From Desulfotomaculum sp. (lineage in GTDB: Bacteria > Bacillota > Desulfotomaculia > Desulfotomaculales > Desulfallaceae): a stretch of DNA of 64,000 nt. Location of the stretch: positions 1-64,000 of the forward strand of contig JAENYQ010000006.1 in assembly GCA_016841675.1 (NCBI GenBank), in the 5' to 3' direction. Position 1 is the first letter of the stretch. Each line of letters starts with the position of its first letter. The notes under the pieces are model-generated. The model did no database searches, had not been told where the DNA came from, and saw only the letters and a program-made list of their open reading frames with translations. Positions 1-8,495 of this stretch are shown here, piece by piece. The translations under genes were made by a program, and so were the position numbers.

Positions 1-405
1 ACCCGGTAGGTTGGTCATGGCGGCCTGTACCTCGGCAAAGGACTGCAGCGGGTGGATGCTCATCGCATGCGCCCCGGCATCACGCACACCGTGCAGTTCC
101 GAGGCGGGGTGAGCGCCGCTGGTGTGAACCACCACCTGACCCGCCCTGACTCCGCCCGCTGCTGCCATGGCGGCAACCACCGGGGCAATCATCCGGTCCG
201 GGGTAGTGATAAAAACAAGGTCGGCCCGGGACGCCGCTTCCTGCGCCTCAAGCACCGGGCATTGCAGCCGGGCAGCCAGTTTTTCCGCCGATTGGGCGGT
301 GCGGCTGGCCACCCCGGATATCTGGTAACCTCTTTGCTGTAGTAGAATGCCCAGTGCAGAACCGACTTTGCCGGCACCGACTATGGCAATAGCTGGTTTG
401 GTCAT
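1..405 (-). CDS. Rossmann-like/DUF2520 domain protein, partial (C-terminus outside window)
   Basis: The reading frame is open from the ATG at 405 to the window edge (135 codons). The protein begins with a classic dinucleotide-binding loop (AIVGAGKVGSALG, residues 6-18), followed by SGVASRT and a second strand ending FITTPD, as in NADP-binding 6-phosphogluconate/ketopantoate-reductase-like folds. VVVHTSGAHPASEL and SIHPLQSFA are typical of the Rossmann-like plus DUF2520 family, which in clostridia often precedes panB-panC. AAAGGAG lies seven bases before the ATG. The exact reaction is unknown; a role in pantothenate metabolism is inferred from family context only. The downstream genes lie outside the window, so the operon cannot be checked here. 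Confidence 0.8.
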   Translation of the reverse strand, partial: MTKPAIAIVGAGKVGSALGILLQQRGYQISGVASRTAQSAEKLAARLQCPVLEAQEAASRADLVFITTPDRMIAPVVAAMAAAGGVRAGQVVVHTSGAHPASELHGVRDAGAHAMSIHPLQSFAEVQAAMTNLPG

Positions 406-426
406 ATTTTCTCCTTTATAGAATAT

Positions 427-460
427 AAAAACACAAAACCCTCCGGACAAGTCCGGAGGG
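427..460 (-). terminator. Intrinsic terminator in the leader of the DUF2520 gene
   Basis: A perfect 9-bp stem (CCCTCCGGA / TCCGGAGGG, four-base loop) at 439-460 is followed on the minus strand by TTTTGTGTTTTT. It lies between the structured leader and the start codon at 405, so it is placed for attenuation rather than for ending a gene. Confidence 0.85.
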
Positions 461-462
461 CA

Positions 463-580
463 TGAATTTCCCCTCGTTAACCCGTCTCGGTCCGATTCGG
501 CTCCAAGCGGTATCTACAAACATTGAATCAAATTACACATTCCGGGTGCGCTACCACAAGGGTTACCGCCCCGTATCGCT
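463..580 (-). ncRNA. Structured 5' leader, candidate pan RNA motif
   Basis: Two hairpins precede the terminator. Hairpin one (542-573) pairs CGGG with CCCG, then GCG with CGC, with a single unpaired A on the 3' side. Hairpin two (482-510) pairs CCG with CGG, a single unpaired A, then CTTGG with CCGAG. Tandem hairpins with bulged adenines upstream of pantothenate genes are the published description of the pan motif. I cannot score the sequence against that model. GCGGTA in hairpin one can also pair with TACCGC in hairpin two, so alternative folds exist. The match is to the general architecture only. Confidence 0.45.
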
Positions 581-598
581 ATAATTTTATCATATACC

Positions 599-625
599 AT
601 TATAATAAGCAATTAATTTTGACAA
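599..625 (-). promoter_or_regulatory. Candidate sigma-A promoter for the leader/DUF2520 transcript
   Basis: On the minus strand TTGTCA (620-625) and TATAAT (599-604) are separated by 15 bases, shorter than the ideal 17. The pair lies just upstream of the structured leader. Confidence 0.4.
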
Positions 626-687
626 TTTGGTTATTAAGAATATTAATATTTGATTAACCCGGAGCCCAGTGATAAATTTAGATTATA

Positions 688-1896
688 ATGCTGATTAAAA
701 TAGATGTAAACAAAAATTACATACTAAAAACCGGGCTGGTTATTGATGGAGGTCAATGCTGCATAATTAATGCCGGCCGCATTTTTATCGAAGACGGACT
801 GATTGCTGCCATTACGCCCGGCAATGACACAAGTTTTCGATTTACTGACCCCAGCCGGGAACTGGTTTGCCTAGATCTGGGAGAGCTCACAGTACTGCCA
901 CCGCTGGTAGACTGCCACGTCCACCTAGCCTTGGACGGCAAAGACTTCGCAGCTGCGCGCAGGCGCTGGGAGCAGCCCATAGAAATGGCCCGGCAGGTGC
1001 AGAGCGAGCTTGCAGATACCCTTGGACACGGCATCCTGGCCGTCCGGGATGGCGGCGACCGGGCGGGCATCGGCCTTTACTTCCGAGAACAGGTAGTTAC
1101 AGGAAGCATGGTCGGGCCGGTAATCCGGTCGCCGGGGTTCGCCCTGCGTAAGCCTGGCACATACGGTTCATTTTTGGGCCGGGGCGTGGAAATGGATCAG
1201 TTGAGCGAAACTTTGGATCAGTTGGTGCAAAATGGGGTCAACCTGGTTAAAGTAATCGTCTCCGGCGTGGTTAGTTTTAAGGAATACGGCCGGGTAGGTC
1301 CGGTGCAGTACACCGCTACTGAACTGAACGCTATTGTGCAAGGTGCCCACGCCCGGGGACTGCCTATAATGGCGCACGCCAGTTCCGATGCTGCCGTGCG
1401 ACTGGCCCTGGAAGCCGGGGTGGACACGGTGGAACACGGTTACTTCCTGAGCCGGGAGTCACTACAACAGATGGCCGCCAGGGGTAGCGCTTGGATACCA
1501 ACCGTGATTCCGGTAGCCGCCAGGCTAAACTGCCGCGCCGAGGATGGCGGGCCGGATCGGCCGGAACGCCTGGTATTGGAAAGGACCGTGGATCGGCAGC
1601 TGGCCATGATCAACGAAGCGGTCTCCCTGGGTGTAACCCTGGGAGTGGGCACTGATGCCGGGGCCAGCGGAGTCCGACATGGCAGTGGCTACCTGGAAGA
1701 ACTGGCCCTATACCGCCGGGCCGGCCTCGCTCCGGCAGAGATTATCCGCTGCGCCACGCTAAACGGCGCCCGCATCCTAGGCCTGGACTGGGGTGTGATT
1801 AAGCCGGGGCGGCCTGCCGCTCTGATTGCAGTAGCAGGCAACCCCCTGGATGATATCGCAGCACTGGAAACGGCACAAAATATGCTATCTTACTAA
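688..1896 (+). CDS. Metal-dependent amidohydrolase (imidazolonepropionase-like)
   Basis: This 402-residue protein has the hallmarks of the amidohydrolase superfamily: an N-terminal beta-sandwich (YILKTGLVIDGG), the metal-binding HxH motif in VDCHVHLALDG (about residue 77), the candidate bridging lysine in VNLVKVIVSG, histidines in IMAHASS and TVEHGYF, and the catalytic aspartate in GVGTDAGASG. The C-terminus (LNGARILGLDWGVIKPGRPAALIAV) closes the sandwich as in hydantoinase, imidazolonepropionase and prolidase-like members. The substrate cannot be inferred, and neighbours give no pathway hint. No strong ribosome-binding site precedes the ATG at 688, so the start is less certain than the fold. 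The protein should be cytoplasmic, as no signal peptide is visible. Confidence 0.85.
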   Translation: MLIKIDVNKNYILKTGLVIDGGQCCIINAGRIFIEDGLIAAITPGNDTSFRFTDPSRELVCLDLGELTVLPPLVDCHVHLALDGKDFAAARRRWEQPIEMARQVQSELADTLGHGILAVRDGGDRAGIGLYFREQVVTGSMVGPVIRSPGFALRKPGTYGSFLGRGVEMDQLSETLDQLVQNGVNLVKVIVSGVVSFKEYGRVGPVQYTATELNAIVQGAHARGLPIMAHASSDAAVRLALEAGVDTVEHGYFLSRESLQQMAARGSAWIPTVIPVAARLNCRAEDGGPDRPERLVLERTVDRQLAMINEAVSLGVTLGVGTDAGASGVRHGSGYLEELALYRRAGLAPAEIIRCATLNGARILGLDWGVIKPGRPAALIAVAGNPLDDIAALETAQNMLSY

Positions 1897-1972
1897 TCAT
1901 GGTTTTTTACCCATGCTGCCCTTATCAAAATTATGATACAATAGTGATATAAATTATTGTGAGGTGATCGAT

Positions 1973-2248
1973 ATGCCAGTAATTCGACCTGTTTCAGATT
2001 TGCGTAATAAAACACCTGAGATTGAGGAGATTTGCATCAAAGAACAAAAACCTGTTTTTATTACCAAAAACGGTAACGGACATTTAGTTATTATGAGCCA
2101 GCAGCTTTTTGAGGAACAGCAAGCTTTATTAGAACTTTATGACAAGCTGGACGAGGCAGAAGAACAAAACCGTGCTGGAAAGCGCCGCCCGTTCCGCGAC
2201 GTTATGGCGGATTTAAGGAGCCGTATCAATGCCAAAGTATCTAATTAA
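1973..2248 (+). CDS. Phd/YefM-family antitoxin
   Basis: The 91-residue protein starts MPVIRPVSDLRNKTPEIEE and continues PVFITKNGNGHLVIMS, which is the N-terminal DNA-binding fold of Phd/YefM antitoxins. The charged C-terminus would be the disordered toxin-wrapping part. GAGGTG sits seven bases before the ATG at 1973, favouring it over the GTG at 1964. Its last 20 bases overlap the toxin gene, the usual arrangement for translational coupling. By analogy the antitoxin or its complex should repress its own promoter. An AT-rich stretch with TGATACAATAGTG just upstream could hold that promoter. Confidence 0.88.
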   Translation: MPVIRPVSDLRNKTPEIEEICIKEQKPVFITKNGNGHLVIMSQQLFEEQQALLELYDKLDEAEEQNRAGKRRPFRDVMADLRSRINAKVSN

Positions 2249-2534
2249 TATCACCGAAGCTGCCGAACAGGATCTGGCCGATATTGTTGATTATATCGCA
2301 AACGATAATCCTACTGCCGCACTTGAACTAGCCGAAAAAATCGAACAAAGCGTTTTACAGCTTGAGGAGTTCCCACTGATTGGCGCGATACCAAAAAATA
2401 GAAGACTGACCCGAAAGGGATATCGCATTTTGATAGTTGATAATTATTTAGTGTTTTATGTTCTACTAAATAACGAGACGATTGAAATACGACGTATTAT
2501 TAGCGGGAAAAGAGACTATAAGTTTTTGATTTAG
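2229..2534 (+). CDS. RelE/ParE-superfamily toxin
   Basis: The 101-residue basic protein has the ParE/RelE layout: an N-terminal strand (YLINITEAAEQDL), two helices (DIVDYIANDNPTAALELAEK), LEEFPLIGAIP, then the C-terminal beta-sheet RKGYRILIVDNYLVFYVLL and the terminal IEIRRIISGKRDY. The RxII..KRDY ending is typical of the ParE branch, which poisons DNA gyrase, though RelE-like mRNA cleavage cannot be excluded. It overlaps the antitoxin gene by 20 bases. AAGGAG at 2215-2220 is a good ribosome-binding site. The module looks complete and undamaged. Confidence 0.88.
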   Translation: MPKYLINITEAAEQDLADIVDYIANDNPTAALELAEKIEQSVLQLEEFPLIGAIPKNRRLTRKGYRILIVDNYLVFYVLLNNETIEIRRIISGKRDYKFLI

Positions 2535-2610
2535 TGGAAGCAAGGGGACGGTTTTTTTGCTTCCTTTTGCAAAAAAGTTTTCTTGAAAGTTTAGAGCCGC
2601 CTCACCGTGG

Positions 2611-2695
2611 TCGGACTTGAAATAAATGGACGAGCTGTTTCGCCGGAAGCTTGATAAAACAGTTCCCGGGGGCTAAAGTGGAGTATTTGGTGTGA
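2611..2695 (+). pseudogene. 3' remnant of a spore photoproduct lyase gene
   Basis: Translation gives SDLK-stop-MDELFRRKLDK. After a one-base insertion it gives AKVEYLV and a stop, matching the C-terminus of the intact lyase at 13696-14715 (STLQEMDELFRWELDK...AKVEYLV). It carries a nonsense codon and a frameshift and has no upstream body, so it is a relic of a second splB copy. It lies just downstream of the toxin-antitoxin pair. Confidence 0.8.
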
Positions 2696-2739
2696 GCAGA
2701 ATGTGGAAACTTTAAATTTTCTATTGCTAATTGAATTGC

Positions 2740-2783
2740 TAAAAAGGAAGCCTCTATCCGGGAAGGACAGAGACTTCTTTTTT
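2740..2783. terminator. Bidirectional intrinsic terminator
   Basis: GAAGCCTCT pairs with AGAGACTTC across a short loop (one mismatch). T-runs follow on the plus strand (TTTTTT) and on the minus strand (CTTTTT). It can end both the plus-strand toxin-antitoxin transcript and the minus-strand surface-protein transcript, which stops at 2818. Confidence 0.8.
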
Positions 2784-2817
2784 GTATGCTTTGGTATAAG
2801 TGAAATATCCTGTTTTG

Positions 2818-5800
2818 TTATATAAGCCCCGCCTCTTGAAGCAGTCTCATTACTATTGCCGCTGTTTCGGCCCTGGTGATATTTTCTTTGGGGTTGAGCA
2901 TCTGGTTGGTGCCCTTAATTACGTTATATTTGATACAGACTGCCACCGCATCCTTGGCCCAACCGCCAATTCTATCCCGATCCTTAAAGCCTGCCAGTTG
3001 TGTTTCAGTATCCGTGGTATCGGTGTCCATGCCAACCAGGTTCATCGCTTTGGAAATTATGGCCATCGCTTCTTCCCTGGTTATTTTATTGTTGGGGCGG
3101 AAAGTACCATCTGTATAGCCGCTGATTAGGCCGTATTCATTAGTTTTACTTACCGCACCGGAGAACCAGTCGCTTTCTTTTACATCCTTGAACGCACTAT
3201 TATTATTGTTTTCCATCAACCCCAGGGCACGCATGGTTATGGAAGCAAACTCGGCCCGGGTGATTTCTCTGTCCGGCGCAAATTTATTGTCACCAATACC
3301 GCCGATGACTTTCCTGGAACCCATTTCATTTACCGGCTCTTTAGACCAATGGTTTGTTACGTCACTGAAAACTACAGGATTCCAGATTACCGAATAGGTG
3401 CTGTTGGTCAGGCTGTTTATTTTTGCGTAATATTTGCCGTCTATAACAACTATTTTTGTTGGCACATGGCTTACTGTTCCATTGGGATTAACTATAACCC
3501 CGGTGGTAATTTTTTGCGGGTCTACTCCCTCGGGTATGGCTATGGTTCTTTCCACATAGGAGTTAAATTGGTCCACTTGAATGGTTTTATCACCATATGT
3601 GCAGGTGATGTTAAAGCTTACCGGCGGCGCGATAATGGTGTACCCGCCTCTTTCCGAATCGTTCTCGATTACTCTTACTGTTTCGTCCGGAGTCTTGGAT
3701 ACTTCTACGGTCACTTTAATGTCTTTGAGTTCAACTTGCTGACCGATTTGTTTTGAAACCGATTCAATGTTTATCTGTGCCGCCGGCAGTGTGTATGAAG
3801 CATCACCGGTACTAACATTCAGCACTGCTTGCTTTTGTTCCATGCTTTTAACTGTAAAGCCGTTGAGTTCGCCGATAACTTTGTCTGATTCGGCATTTGC
3901 GGATATGGATACAACCGCGTTACTGCCTTTTGATTCCAGTGCTTGTTCAATCTGCCGCTGGTCAACAGTAACGGTGGTAACCGTCTGACCGTTTTCATAC
4001 GTTGTTACGGTTGTACCAAGGCCTTGTTGTTCTTGACCGTTAATTGAAATGTTGCTTGGTGTGTTGTTTTGATTATTATTGCTGCTGTTACCACCGCCTC
4101 CGCCGCCTCCACCGCCACCATGAGTACCACTGTCGGATGATTGGGCTTTTACGGTAACCAGGCAGGTATCGGTGAAACCTCCGTCTGTTGTAGTTACAGT
4201 TACGTCTGCGGTTCCAGCGGCTATAGGTGTTACAATGCCATCTACCACAGTTGCCACCGACTGGTTGCTGGAATGCCAGGTTACCGACTGATTTGATGCG
4301 TCGGCCGGGGTTATCGTATATGTTAAGGTTTTACTTGCCCCTCCCGCGGTTAGGGTTAAGCTGTTTTTGTTGAGCGCTATTCCGGTTACACCAACTGCCG
4401 GGTAATTATCTATAGATAATATGAAACTTTTGCTGGCGTTTTGATTGTCACTATCATAAACCGCTGCTGAAACACTGTATTCACCGGTATCAACAGGTGT
4501 ACCGTAAACCGCACCTTGCACTGAATTATATTCTAGTTCCGCCGGTAATCCGACTATGGTCCAAGTATATGGTTCCGTGCCACCGCTGGCAGTTAACGTG
4601 GTGCTGTAATATTCCCCCACTGTGCCTTGCGGCAAACTGTTGTTAGTAATGAATAGGCCCGGTGTTATGGTTACGGTAACCAAGCAGGTATCGGTGAAAC
4701 CTCCGTCTGTTGTAGTTACAGTTACGTCTGCGGTTCCAGCGGCTATAGGTGTTACAATGCCATCTACCACAGTTGCCACCGACTGGTTGCTGGAATGCCA
4801 GGTTACCGACTGATTTGATGCGTCGGCCGGGGTTATCGTATATGTTAAGGTTTTACTTGCCCCTCCCGCGGTTAGGGTTAAGCTGTTTTTGTTGAGCGCT
4901 ATTCCGGTTACACCAACTGCCGGGTAATTATCTATAGATAATATGAAACTTTTGCTGGCGTTTTGATTGTCACTATCATAAACCGCTGCTGAAACACTGT
5001 ATTCGCCGGTATTAACAGGTGTACCGTAAACCGCACCTTGCACGGTGCTATAGCTTAGTTCAGCCGGCAATCCGGTTATGGTCCAGGTATATGGCGCTGT
5101 GCCGCCGCTGGCAGTTAACGTGGCTCTGTAATATTCCCCCACTGTGCCATGCGGCAAACTATTGTTAGTAATGGATAGGCCCGGTGGGCTCAATACAACT
5201 GGCGAACTAGTTATTTGACCAAGCCCTGTGGCGTTAAACGCTAATTGCGCATTATCTACTTGGGCTGCATTGCTGGCACCAAGGTCGGTGAAGGTTACCA
5301 CACCGTTTACCGCTGTTTGGTTCTCGGTTCCTGTCAACGTCCAGCTGCCGCTATCTTTTTTGGATGCCGTTACCTGGGTGCTGTTGTCCCCGGTATGAGT
5401 GTTACCATATTGGTCTTTCAATAAAATTATGGGTTGTTGTGCAAATTGTCCTCCATTGGTTGCAGGTGCGGTAATATCCTGTGCTAAAACCATTTGTGCT
5501 ATCGGTGCTACGGTTACGGTCAGGTCGGCTGTTGTGGCTTTGTGACCATTGCAGGTCAAGGTGACAGGCTGTCCGTTATGGGTTGCTACATCCATTGTCG
5601 TTCCTTGATCCGGGTCCGCTGTGATGCCGTTGGCTGCAAAGTCTGTCAGCGCCACATCTGCTGTGCTTCCGTCGTTATAGGTTAGTGTCACTTCCAGTTC
5701 TGCCAGGTCAAGCGCTTCTCCCGCCGTATAGGTCAGCTTGGTAGGCTGCGTTTTTACTACAATTGCCGCCACTGATTGTGACTCTGTTGCAGTAAAGGTG

Positions 5801-8436
5801 ACAGTAAAGGTCAGCTTATTGCCTTCCGCATCCGTATCTATTGTTCCGGCTGTGGCTGTGCCCGCATCTACCGTCGGGGTCAGGATCTGGAACTTGTATC
5901 CCGCTGCCGCGGTCAGTTCTATTACCGCTTGGTAGGTTGTACCTGCCTTAAAGTTACCGCCACTTGTCAGGGTCGCTGCTGTTCCGTCGCTGTTCTGCCA
6001 AGTCAGTTTTGTTATTGTGTAGCTTGCGTCTCCCGCTGTTAGGGCCTCAACCGCCTGCGGGGTTGCTCCCGCCGCAGGGGCTGTTACTCCCGATACGCTT
6101 GCCGCTGTGATGGTAGCGGGCTGCACCGCCAAGGTGTTGGTTTCTGCCGTATAGGTATTGCAGGTCAAGGTGACAGGCTGTCCGTTATGGGTTGCTACAT
6201 CCATTGTCGTTCCTTGATCCGGGTCCGCTGTGATGCCGTTGGCTGCAAAGTCTGTCAGCGCCACATCTGCTGTGCTTCCGTCGTTATAGGTTAGTGTCAC
6301 TTCCAGTTCTGCCAGGTCAAGCGCTTCTCCCGCCGTATAGGTCAGCTTGGTAGGCTGCGTTTTTACTACAATTGCCGCCACTGATTGTGACTCTGTTGCA
6401 GTAAAGGTGACAGTAAAGGTCAGCTTATTGCCTTCCGCATCCGTATCTATTGTTCCGGCTGTGGCTGTGCCCGCATCTACCGTCGGGGTCAGGATCTGGA
6501 ACTTGTATCCCGCTGCCGCGGTCAGTTCTATTACCGCTTGGTAGGTTGTACCTGCCTTAAAGTTACCGCCACTTGTCAGGGTCGCTGCTGTTCCGTCGCT
6601 GTTCTGCCAAGTCAGTTTTGTTATTGTGTAGCTTGCGTCTCCCGCTGTTAGGGCCTCAACCGCCTGCGGGGTTGCTCCCGCCGCAGGGGCTGTTACTCCC
6701 GATACGCTTGCCGCTGTGGCTGATTTTGTCGGTATATCAAATGCATCGCTGTCTACCGTCAGACCGCCGCTGGTGAAGGTTATTTGGCCGTTTCCGGACG
6801 CTGTCAGGGTGCAGGTCAGGTCGTCAAAGGTCGCCACACCTGCTACTGCCGGTTTGGTTACGGTTCCGCTTATGACCCATATGCCTGTTCCGTCTTTCGC
6901 GCTGGCTGTTACTTCTGCCGCTGACGACGGGCCATCTGCGCAAGTGTTGCCGTATTGGTCTTTTAAGGTTATCACCGGTTGGGTAGTAAAAGCGTCCCCG
7001 CTTGCTGCGCCCGGTACGGGTTGTGTGCTGACTGCCAGGCTGGCCACGGCTCCGGCTGTGATGGTTTGGGTTACGCTCAAATCTGCATGGCCAGTGGCGG
7101 TTATTATCACATTACCGGTTGCTGGAGTTCTTAGATAGGCATTTATTGTTGCATCTCCTGTATCCGTGCTCGGCTTTAAGGTTACCTTACCGCTGCTTAC
7201 TTCGTACTGGCTGGTCGCCAGTGTATTGCCGTTGAAGCTTACTCCTGTGATGGCATTTTCGTAGTCTCCATCCACATCAAAAGTAATCTCTATATCGTGA
7301 TCTATGTCGTTGTCCGATGTGTCGGCAGATATTGCTACATATTTCATCACCGTCGCTTTAGCGTCGTTGGCATTGTCCATGTAGCCCACATACAGCCTTC
7401 CATTATCGATTGCTAAGGATAGGAAACTTGCCTGACCCGCTGAAAACCCTGCGTTTCCTACTTCTTCCCAACTGCTTCCGTTATATTTCATTACCGTCGC
7501 TTTTTTGGCACTGGCATCGTCCTGGTAGGTCACATATGGCGTACCATTATCAATTGCTAAGGATAGGTAATCTGCCTGACCCGCTGAAAATCCTGCATTT
7601 CCTACTTCTTCCCAACTGCTTCCGTTATATTTCATCACCGTCGCTTTATTGGCGTTGGCATTGTCCCTGTAGGCCACATATGGCGTTCCATTGTCCATTG
7701 CTAAGGATAGTCTATATACCGTACCTGCTGAAAATCCTGCATTTCCTACTTCTTCCCAACTGCTTCCGCTATATTTCATCACCGTCGCTTTATTGGCGTT
7801 GGCACGGTCACTGTAGGCCACATATGGCGTACCATTATCAATTGCTAAGGATAGGTAATTTGCCCAACCTGCTGAAAACTCTGCATTTCCTACAACTTCC
7901 CAACTGCTTCCGCTATACTTCATCACCGTCGCTTTAATGGATGCACCGTCATTGTAGGCCACATATGGCGTTCCATTGTCGATTGCAAAGGATGGGTAAT
8001 TTGCCGCACCCGCTGAAAATCCTGCATTTCCTACATTTACCCAACTGCTTCCGTTATATTTCATCACCGTCACTTTATTGGGGTCCCTGTAGGCCACATA
8101 TGGCGTTCCATTGTCGATTGCTAAGGATGGGAAATTTGCCTCATACGCTGAAAATCCTGCAGTTCCTACAACTTCCCAACTGCTTCCGTTATATTTCATC
8201 ACCGTCACTTTACCGGCGTTGGTATAGTCCTTGTAAGCCACATATGGCATTCCATTGTCGATTGCAAAGGATGGGTTATTTGCCGCACCCGCTGAAAATC
8301 CTGCATTTCCTACATTTACCCATAGTCCGGCAGCATATGCCTTGTCAGGCCAAAAGCCCAGCCATGACACCAGACCGCTTAATACCACCACTGTAAAAAC
8401 CGTAGCCAGCCACTTTTTTATTGTCCTTTTATACAT
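2818..8436 (-). CDS. Giant SLH-domain surface protein with repeat propeller and Ig-like domains
   Basis: The product is about 1,872 residues. A signal peptide (KRTIKKWLATVFTVVVLSG ... AYA) is followed by about eight repeats of roughly 45 residues built on NAGFSAG, LAIDNGTPYVAY and ATVMKYNGSSW, resembling a beta-propeller. Then come bacterial Ig-like segments, two near-identical 203-residue units, two near-identical 174-residue units (putative-Ig plus Big_2: GVTGIALNKNSLTLTAGG), a poly-Gly/Asn linker, a beta-rich region, and three C-terminal SLH domains (FSDVTNHWSKEPV, FKDVKESDWFSGAV, FKDRDRIGGWAKDAV) that anchor to wall polymers. AAGGGGG upstream supports the ATG at 8436; the frame opens 27 bases earlier at a TTG. 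The ligand is unknown. Adhesion or an S-layer accessory role is inferred. Confidence 0.9.
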   Translation of the reverse strand: MYKRTIKKWLATVFTVVVLSGLVSWLGFWPDKAYAAGLWVNVGNAGFSAGAANNPSFAIDNGMPYVAYKDYTNAGKVTVMKYNGSSWEVVGTAGFSAYEANFPSLAIDNGTPYVAYRDPNKVTVMKYNGSSWVNVGNAGFSAGAANYPSFAIDNGTPYVAYNDGASIKATVMKYSGSSWEVVGNAEFSAGWANYLSLAIDNGTPYVAYSDRANANKATVMKYSGSSWEEVGNAGFSAGTVYRLSLAMDNGTPYVAYRDNANANKATVMKYNGSSWEEVGNAGFSAGQADYLSLAIDNGTPYVTYQDDASAKKATVMKYNGSSWEEVGNAGFSAGQASFLSLAIDNGRLYVGYMDNANDAKATVMKYVAISADTSDNDIDHDIEITFDVDGDYENAITGVSFNGNTLATSQYEVSSGKVTLKPSTDTGDATINAYLRTPATGNVIITATGHADLSVTQTITAGAVASLAVSTQPVPGAASGDAFTTQPVITLKDQYGNTCADGPSSAAEVTASAKDGTGIWVISGTVTKPAVAGVATFDDLTCTLTASGNGQITFTSGGLTVDSDAFDIPTKSATAASVSGVTAPAAGATPQAVEALTAGDASYTITKLTWQNSDGTAATLTSGGNFKAGTTYQAVIELTAAAGYKFQILTPTVDAGTATAGTIDTDAEGNKLTFTVTFTATESQSVAAIVVKTQPTKLTYTAGEALDLAELEVTLTYNDGSTADVALTDFAANGITADPDQGTTMDVATHNGQPVTLTCNTYTAETNTLAVQPATITAASVSGVTAPAAGATPQAVEALTAGDASYTITKLTWQNSDGTAATLTSGGNFKAGTTYQAVIELTAAAGYKFQILTPTVDAGTATAGTIDTDAEGNKLTFTVTFTATESQSVAAIVVKTQPTKLTYTAGEALDLAELEVTLTYNDGSTADVALTDFAANGITADPDQGTTMDVATHNGQPVTLTCNGHKATTADLTVTVAPIAQMVLAQDITAPATNGGQFAQQPIILLKDQYGNTHTGDNSTQVTASKKDSGSWTLTGTENQTAVNGVVTFTDLGASNAAQVDNAQLAFNATGLGQITSSPVVLSPPGLSITNNSLPHGTVGEYYRATLTASGGTAPYTWTITGLPAELSYSTVQGAVYGTPVNTGEYSVSAAVYDSDNQNASKSFILSIDNYPAVGVTGIALNKNSLTLTAGGASKTLTYTITPADASNQSVTWHSSNQSVATVVDGIVTPIAAGTADVTVTTTDGGFTDTCLVTVTITPGLFITNNSLPQGTVGEYYSTTLTASGGTEPYTWTIVGLPAELEYNSVQGAVYGTPVDTGEYSVSAAVYDSDNQNASKSFILSIDNYPAVGVTGIALNKNSLTLTAGGASKTLTYTITPADASNQSVTWHSSNQSVATVVDGIVTPIAAGTADVTVTTTDGGFTDTCLVTVKAQSSDSGTHGGGGGGGGGGNSSNNNQNNTPSNISINGQEQQGLGTTVTTYENGQTVTTVTVDQRQIEQALESKGSNAVVSISANAESDKVIGELNGFTVKSMEQKQAVLNVSTGDASYTLPAAQINIESVSKQIGQQVELKDIKVTVEVSKTPDETVRVIENDSERGGYTIIAPPVSFNITCTYGDKTIQVDQFNSYVERTIAIPEGVDPQKITTGVIVNPNGTVSHVPTKIVVIDGKYYAKINSLTNSTYSVIWNPVVFSDVTNHWSKEPVNEMGSRKVIGGIGDNKFAPDREITRAEFASITMRALGLMENNNNSAFKDVKESDWFSGAVSKTNEYGLISGYTDGTFRPNNKITREEAMAIISKAMNLVGMDTDTTDTETQLAGFKDRDRIGGWAKDAVAVCIKYNVIKGTNQMLNPKENITRAETAAIVMRLLQEAGLI
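4162..5206 (-). repeat. Tandem 522-bp intragenic duplication (Ig/Big_2 unit)
   Basis: Two copies with a 522-bp period encode 174-residue units (about 4162-4683 and 4684-5206). Long stretches are identical at DNA level, and differences cluster in the putative-Ig half. The period is a multiple of three, so the frame is preserved. Confidence 0.85.
5548..6718 (-). repeat. Tandem 609-bp intragenic duplication, apparently identical copies
   Basis: Positions 5548-6109 and 6157-6718 read identically over about 562 bp, with an exact offset of 609 bp (203 codons). The absence of visible silent differences points to a very recent duplication or ongoing gene conversion. Confidence 0.9.
7330..8340 (-). 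repeat. Array of about eight degenerate repeats encoding a propeller-like domain
   Basis: Units of roughly 125-145 bp recur with the core CCAACTGCTTCCG(T/C)TATA and GCCACATATGGCGT (plus-strand spelling). Each encodes a blade with an AIDNGTPYVAY strand and a VMKYNGSSW strand. Neighbouring units differ by small in-frame insertions and deletions. Confidence 0.85.
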
Positions 8437-8495
8437 AAAATAATAAATCCCCCTTGCATTCAAGAATCCTGTTAGTTAATTAAACTAATCCCCTT

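Noticed and set aside
7330..8340. Regular repeats considered as a CRISPR array
   Set aside because: Units are longer than CRISPR repeats, both halves of each unit encode conserved peptide, and there are no unique spacers.
3349..8396. Several plus-strand ORFs of 60-175 codons opposite the giant surface protein
   Set aside because: They mirror the repeats of the minus-strand gene, lack ribosome-binding sites and family motifs, and arise from biased repeat codons.
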